Shown here in pieces: positions 15,100-17,991 of a stretch of DNA of 17,991 bases (within the stretch, counting starts at the first letter, position 1; every line of letters begins with the position of its first letter). A program made the translations under genes and the position numbers. The stretch covers positions 373,439 to 391,429 of the forward strand of contig JAMPIC010000001.1 of the NCBI GenBank assembly GCA_023663025.1, in the 5' to 3' direction. The notes below the pieces were generated by a model. The model made no database searches and was not told where the DNA came from. It was given only the letters and a program-made list of their open reading frames with translations. The DNA comes from Prevotella sp. Its GTDB lineage: Bacteria > Bacillota > Clostridia > Oscillospirales > Ruminococcaceae.

Positions 15100-15177
15100 G
15101 GTGGGTGTAGCTCAGCCGGTTAGAGCGTCGGATTGTGGTCCCGAAGGTCGTGGGTTCGAAACCCATCTCCCACCCCA
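15100..15177 (+). tRNA. tRNA-His (anticodon GTG)
   Basis: A cloverleaf with anticodon stem TCGGA/CCCGA (containing one A-C mismatch) and loop TTGTGGT with anticodon GTG. The T-arm is GTGGGTTCGAAACCCAT. G15100 provides the characteristic G-1 opposite discriminator C15174, and CCA is encoded at 15175-15177. The acceptor arm GTGGGTG/CTCCCAC has a U-U opposition at the sixth pair. The G-1:C73 pair is the identity element for histidine. Confidence 0.93.
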
Positions 15178-15191
15178 GCAGGATATCCTGC
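15178..15191. repeat. Perfect 14-bp palindrome right after tRNA-His
   Basis: GCAGGATATCCTGC reads the same on both strands and touches the CCA end. As RNA it can only form a small hairpin with a tight loop, so it may be a protein site or part of the processing leader. Its role is unknown. Confidence 0.5.
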
Positions 15192-15200
15192 CTGAAACTT

Positions 15201-15231
15201 CCGTATTCCTTTCGGGGGATACGGATTTTTT
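15201..15231 (+). terminator. Rho-independent terminator of the tRNA operon
   Basis: CCGTATTCC (15201-15209) pairs with GGGATACGG (15216-15224) with one T-G wobble, and is followed by ATTTTTT (15225-15231). This is a textbook terminator and it closes the Gly-Arg-His operon. Confidence 0.88.
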
Positions 15232-15264
15232 CATTATGTCAAAAAATCACAGGGAGGAATTGTC

Positions 15265-15630
15265 ATGGAATTTATAAGCTCGTCCCATATTAAGGAGCTT
15301 GCCAATCCGGGAGTTGTATCCCGTCAGCTTCTCAACCCCGAAAATTCGGAAAGCGTCAGAGTGACGATAACCGAGGTGCACCTCGTTCCCGGAGCAAGTC
15401 AGCCCCGCCACACTCACGGCTCGTCGGAACAGATATGGTACGCTCTCAAAGGCAAGGGCAAGCTCCTGCTTGCGGACGAAGAGGTCAAGGATTTTGCCGC
15501 GGGAGACGTTGTTCGGTTCGCGGACGGAGACGTTCACGGTCTGCTTAACGACGGAGACGACGAATTTGTATATCTTTCCGTGACCGCTCCGCCGATAAAT
15601 TTCGGTTACGCTTACGCCGAAAAGCGGTGA
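15265..15630 (+). CDS. Small single-domain cupin protein
   Basis: A 121-aa Cupin_2-type beta-barrel protein, ATG 15265 after AGGGAGGAA. Cupin motif 1 is G43, H49, H51, E55 and G63 (GASQPRHTHGSSEQIWYALKG), and motif 2 carries H91 and N95 (ADGDVHGLLN). The metal triad H49/H51/E55 with H91 is complete, so it should bind one divalent metal. Small cupins range from isomerases to dioxygenases and sugar sensors; substrate and role cannot be read here. Its ribosome binding site lies only about 19 bp after the tRNA terminator, leaving no room for a good promoter; it may depend on terminator read-through or on a weak promoter overlapping the terminator. Confidence 0.8.
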   Translation: MEFISSSHIKELANPGVVSRQLLNPENSESVRVTITEVHLVPGASQPRHTHGSSEQIWYALKGKGKLLLADEEVKDFAAGDVVRFADGDVHGLLNDGDDEFVYLSVTAPPINFGYAYAEKR

Positions 15631-15713
15631 CGTCTCTCACCCGCCCCGACCGTGAACCGCCGTTCCTTATGGCATAAACAGTAAAAAATTATACAAAAAA
15701 TTGCTTAAACCTA

Positions 15714-15742
15714 TTGATTTTTTTGTCGTATCGGTGTATAAT
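15714..15742 (+). promoter_or_regulatory. Sigma-A promoter for the scaffold/GGGtGRT operon
   Basis: TTGATT (15714-15719) and perfect TATAAT (15737-15742) are 17 bp apart, inside a markedly AT-rich stretch (15680-15750). Transcription is expected to begin near 15749, giving a leader of about 63 nt. Confidence 0.85.
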
Positions 15743-15757
15743 GTATGTATATGCGGA

Positions 15758-15783
15758 CGTCCCTCGAAGTCAGCTTCGGGACG
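15758..15783 (+). other. 5' leader hairpin of the scaffold/GGGtGRT operon
   Basis: CGTCCC (15758-15763) pairs with GGGACG (15778-15783), and inside it GAAG (15766-15769) pairs with CTTC (15774-15777) around TCAG, leaving a 2-nt bulge. It sits about 9 nt from the predicted 5' end and 12 nt before AAAGGAG, so it does not mask the binding site. A 5' stabilising stem is the simplest reading. Confidence 0.55.
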
Positions 15784-15811
15784 CGGCAAATTCTGAAAGG
15801 AGTATGTACAT

Positions 15812-16504
15812 ATGATCTATTCACATGAGGTTGAGAAAATGTGCTCCGTGAAGCAGGGAGTTGCTCACGGCGCGGCGCCTATACCCGAGGAAGCCAAATG
15901 GGTAAAGGCTAAGGAAATCAAGGATATTTCCGGCTTTACGCACGGCATAGGCTGGTGCGCGCCCCAGCAGGGTACCTGCAAGCTTTCCCTCAATATCAAG
16001 GAGGGCGTTATTCAGGAGGCTTTGGTTGAGACTATCGGATGTTCCGGTATGACCCACTCCGCCGCTATGGCTTCCGAAATTCTCCCCGGAAGAACCATTC
16101 TCGAGGCTCTCAATACCGACCTTGTATGCGACGCTATCAACACGGCTATGAGAGAGCTGTTCCTCCAGATCGTTTACGGACGTTCCCAGAGCGCGTTCTC
16201 GGAGGACGGTCTTGCGATCGGCGCAGGTCTCGAGGATCTTGGCAAGGGTATGCGCTCCCAGATCGGCACAATGTACGGTACTCTCGCAAAGGGTCCCCGC
16301 TACCTTGAAATGACCGACGGCTACGTTACCGGCATCGCCCTCAACGAGGACGGCGAGATCATCGGCTACAAGTTCGTGAACTTCGGCAAGATGATGGACT
16401 TCATTAAGTCGGGCGACGACGCCAACACCGCTTTTGAAAAGGCTCAGGGTCAGTACGGCAGAGTAAACGACGCCGCTAAGGTCATCGACCCCAGAAAGGA
16501 ATAA
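15812..16504 (+). CDS. IscU/NifU-N-like iron-sulfur scaffold-family protein
   Basis: A 230-aa soluble protein, ATG 15812 after AAAGGAG with 9-nt spacing. Residues about 45-125 resemble the IscU/NifU N-terminal fold: GTCKLSLNIKEGVIQEALVETIGCSGMTHSAAMASEILPG-like spacing places C56 and C77 near two IscU cluster cysteines, and C106 (DLVCDAIN) near the third; C11 and C49 are extra. It is longer than IscU (about 130 aa), with a carboxy-terminal extension (about 150-230) that includes VTGIALNEDGEIIGYKFVNFGKMMDFI. No IscS-type desulfurase is nearby. It forms a two-gene operon with the GGGtGRT gene 14 bp downstream. Codons look biased as in highly expressed genes. Whether it builds, carries or senses a cluster is unknown. 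Confidence 0.8.
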   Translation: MIYSHEVEKMCSVKQGVAHGAAPIPEEAKWVKAKEIKDISGFTHGIGWCAPQQGTCKLSLNIKEGVIQEALVETIGCSGMTHSAAMASEILPGRTILEALNTDLVCDAINTAMRELFLQIVYGRSQSAFSEDGLAIGAGLEDLGKGMRSQIGTMYGTLAKGPRYLEMTDGYVTGIALNEDGEIIGYKFVNFGKMMDFIKSGDDANTAFEKAQGQYGRVNDAAKVIDPRKE

Positions 16505-16518
16505 GGAGGTACACTGAA

Positions 16519-17520
16519 ATGGCTTTATTTGAATCATATGAAAGAAGAGAAAAGCAAATTCTGGACGTTCTCTCTCATTACGGAATCAATTCCGTCGAGG
16601 AAGCGGCGGAAGTGACAAAGGCTAAGGGTCTCGACATCTACAAGCTGGTGGAAAGCATTCAGCCTATCTGCTTCGAGAACGCCAAGTGGGCGTACACCGT
16701 AGGCTGCGCCATCGCCATCAAGAAAGGCTGCACAAGAGCCGCCGACGCTGCGGCAGCTATCGGCGAGGGACTTCAGGCTTTCTGTATCCCCGGTTCGGTT
16801 GCGGATCAGCGTAAGGTTGGTCTGGGTCACGGAAATCTGGGCAAAATGCTCCTTGAAGAAGAAACGGAATGTTTCGCGTTTTTGGCGGGACACGAGTCCT
16901 TTGCTGCCGCCGAGGGCGCTATCGGTATTGCCGAAAAAGCCAACAAGGTTCGTCAGAAGCCTCTCCGCGTTATCCTGAACGGTCTCGGAAAGGACGCCGC
17001 TCAGATCATCGCCCGCATCAACGGCTTTACATACGTTGAGACCGAGATGGACTACTACACGGGCGAGGTAAAGGAAGTTTTCCGCAAGGCATACTCCGAC
17101 GGTCTGCGCGCCAAAGTAAACTGCTACGGCGCGAACGACGTTACCGAGGGTGTTGCCATTATGTGGAAAGAGGGTGTCGACGTTTCCATTACGGGCAATT
17201 CCACCAACCCCACACGTTTCCAGCACCCCGTTGCGGGCACTTATAAGAAAGAGTGCAACGACAAGGGCAAGAAATACTTCTCCGTTGCTTCGGGCGGCGG
17301 TACGGGACGTACACTCCACCCCGACAATATGGCTGCGGGCCCCGCTTCCTACGGTATGACCGACACAATGGGACGTATGCACTCCGACGCTCAGTTTGCG
17401 GGTTCGTCCTCAGTTCCCGCTCACGTTGAGATGATGGGACTTATCGGTATGGGCAACAACCCCATGGTCGGCGCGACGGTAGCCTGCGCGGTTGCGGTCG
17501 AAGAAGCTATGAAAGCATAA
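16519..17520 (+). CDS. GGGtGRT-family protein of unknown function
   Basis: A 333-aa soluble protein carrying the family-naming motif GGGTGRT at 259-265, followed by LHPDNMAAGPAS. ATG 16519 follows a perfect GGAGG (16505-16509). It has no membrane segment or signal peptide. Glycine-rich stretches recur (GLGHGNLGK, GLIGMGNNPMVGA) and cysteines are frequent in the first half (C51, C63, C71, C89, C118), with histidines H104 and H267 in motif contexts. From memory this family is common in anaerobic Firmicutes and usually stays next to the scaffold-like gene, as here; no reaction is established. Codon choice looks highly biased toward translationally preferred codons. An insertion sequence begins about 40 bp after its stop, with no native terminator visible. 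Confidence 0.88.
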   Translation: MALFESYERREKQILDVLSHYGINSVEEAAEVTKAKGLDIYKLVESIQPICFENAKWAYTVGCAIAIKKGCTRAADAAAAIGEGLQAFCIPGSVADQRKVGLGHGNLGKMLLEEETECFAFLAGHESFAAAEGAIGIAEKANKVRQKPLRVILNGLGKDAAQIIARINGFTYVETEMDYYTGEVKEVFRKAYSDGLRAKVNCYGANDVTEGVAIMWKEGVDVSITGNSTNPTRFQHPVAGTYKKECNDKGKKYFSVASGGGTGRTLHPDNMAAGPASYGMTDTMGRMHSDAQFAGSSSVPAHVEMMGLIGMGNNPMVGATVACAVAVEEAMKA

Positions 17521-17608
17521 TCTTTAATAATAAAAAAGAAAAACCGCGCAAAGGTTAATTTGAATTGACCCCCAAAAGTTAGACAAAGATTAATAAGGAA
17601 ATATATAC

Positions 17609-17640
17609 AAAGCGACTAAGAGAAATCTTGGTCGCTTTTT
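17609..17640. terminator. Hairpin at the end of the IS, probable terminator
   Basis: A 13-bp stem (17609-17621 with 17626-17638, one T-G wobble) closes a GAAA tetraloop and is followed on the + strand by TT, making a run of five T. It abuts the transposase stop codon. It could stop + strand transcription arriving from the GGGtGRT operon. Confidence 0.7.
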
Positions 17641-17991
17641 ATGCCGCATAGAGCCTATATTGAATGGGAGACAAACCATCAAGATTAAGCTTGATGCGCT
17701 TGTTATTGTACCAATCAATATAAGCGAGCAGTTCAGTAATGAAATGCTCAGCATAATCAAACTCTTGCAGATAGAGAAGCTCTGTTTTCAATAGGCTGAA
17801 GAAGTTTTCTGCACAGGCGTTGTCAAGACAATTGCCTTTTCGTGACATACTCCGGCGGATGCCTTTGTCCTTCAGCATTTTCCGATAATGCTTATGCTGA
17901 TACTGCCAGCCTTGATCGGAGTGAAGGATCAGTCCGGTATCATCAGGGATCTTCGCAAATGCCTTATTCAGCATATCTGTGACTTGATTCA
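17639..17991 (-). CDS. IS3-family transposase (OrfB), carboxy-terminal part
   Basis: The frame is open to the window edge, so this is a fragment of a longer gene that starts to the right; the internal ATG at 17974 is probably not the start because codons upstream (NQVTD) continue the same frame. The fragment holds the last two acids of the DDE catalytic triad: D in LHSDQGWQY and E in NACAENFF, with exactly 35 residues between them, plus the LKTE and YIDWYNNKRI segments typical of the rve integrase core. It would cut and join the element's ends. The stop codon lies on the hairpin edge. There are no frameshifts in the visible part. Confidence 0.9.
   Translation of the reverse strand, partial: NQVTDMLNKAFAKIPDDTGLILHSDQGWQYQHKHYRKMLKDKGIRRSMSRKGNCLDNACAENFFSLLKTELLYLQEFDYAEHFITELLAYIDWYNNKRIKLNLDGLSPIQYRLYAA

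Larger units (their letters stand above)
17561..17991 (-). mobile_element. IS3-family insertion sequence, one end only
   Basis: A terminal inverted-repeat-like end, TTGACCCCCAAAAGTTAGAC (17565-17584), of the form seen in IS3-family (IS150-group-like) elements, precedes the carboxy end of an IS3 transposase on the - strand. The exact tip is either TG at 17561 or TG at 17566. The other end and the target duplication lie outside the window. Confidence 0.8.

Noticed and set aside
15821..17382. Long antisense open frames opposite the scaffold and GGGtGRT genes.
   Set aside because: The strong codon bias of the sense genes suppresses antisense stops, and no start signals or family motifs are seen.

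Overview
The window looks like a chromosomal segment from an anaerobic Firmicute of the class Clostridia, most likely a Ruminococcaceae/Oscillospiraceae-type gut organism. I infer this from gene content (EcfA1-EcfA2-EcfT-TruA, a DUF5711-like protein next to CvpA, a zinc-finger ClpE-type ATPase, a GGGtGRT-family protein), strong AGGAGG-type ribosome binding sites, several TTG starts, sigma-A promoters and CCA-encoded tRNAs. The DNA is moderately GC-rich in genes and AT-rich at promoters. Nearly every gene is on the + strand; only the partial transposase at the right edge is on the - strand.

Layout. 1-402: gene-free; a perfect palindrome, then a run of back-to-back hairpins, then an AT-rich promoter. 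433-6240: ruvC, ruvA, an alkaline-phosphatase-superfamily enzyme, ruvB, glmM and a class I methyltransferase, probably one transcript; the Holliday-junction genes are split by the phosphatase-like gene. 6241-6410: intergenic, carrying a 64-bp REPIN-like double hairpin. 6411-9430: two tiny membrane proteins, then the ECF transporter module (ecfA1, ecfA2, ecfT), with truA directly after it. 10209-14656: a DUF5711-like membrane-anchored protein, an enlarged CvpA-family protein and a ClpE-like unfoldase, ending in a terminator. 14723-15231: a tRNA operon (Gly-TCC, Arg-TCT, His-GTG) with a perfect consensus promoter and a strong terminator; a 35-bp-stem hairpin sits between the first two tRNAs. 15265-15630: a small cupin. 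15714-17520: a strongly promoted two-gene operon encoding an IscU/NifU-like scaffold and a GGGtGRT-family protein. 17561-17991: one end of an IS3-family insertion sequence.

How the genes work together. RuvABC resolves Holliday junctions. GlmM feeds UDP-GlcNAc and cell-wall synthesis. EcfA1/A2/T is the shared energising module for vitamin or metal S-components encoded elsewhere. TruA modifies tRNA, and three tRNA genes follow further on. The least understood and most promising part is the scaffold/GGGtGRT pair: a highly expressed-looking, widespread but functionally unassigned operon with cysteine patterns that suggest iron-sulfur chemistry. Other points worth attention are a lost metal-ligand aspartate in the phosphatase-like protein, covariation that preserves both hairpins of the REPIN, and an inter-tRNA hairpin whose imperfections are mostly G-U pairs only in the tRNA transcript sense.
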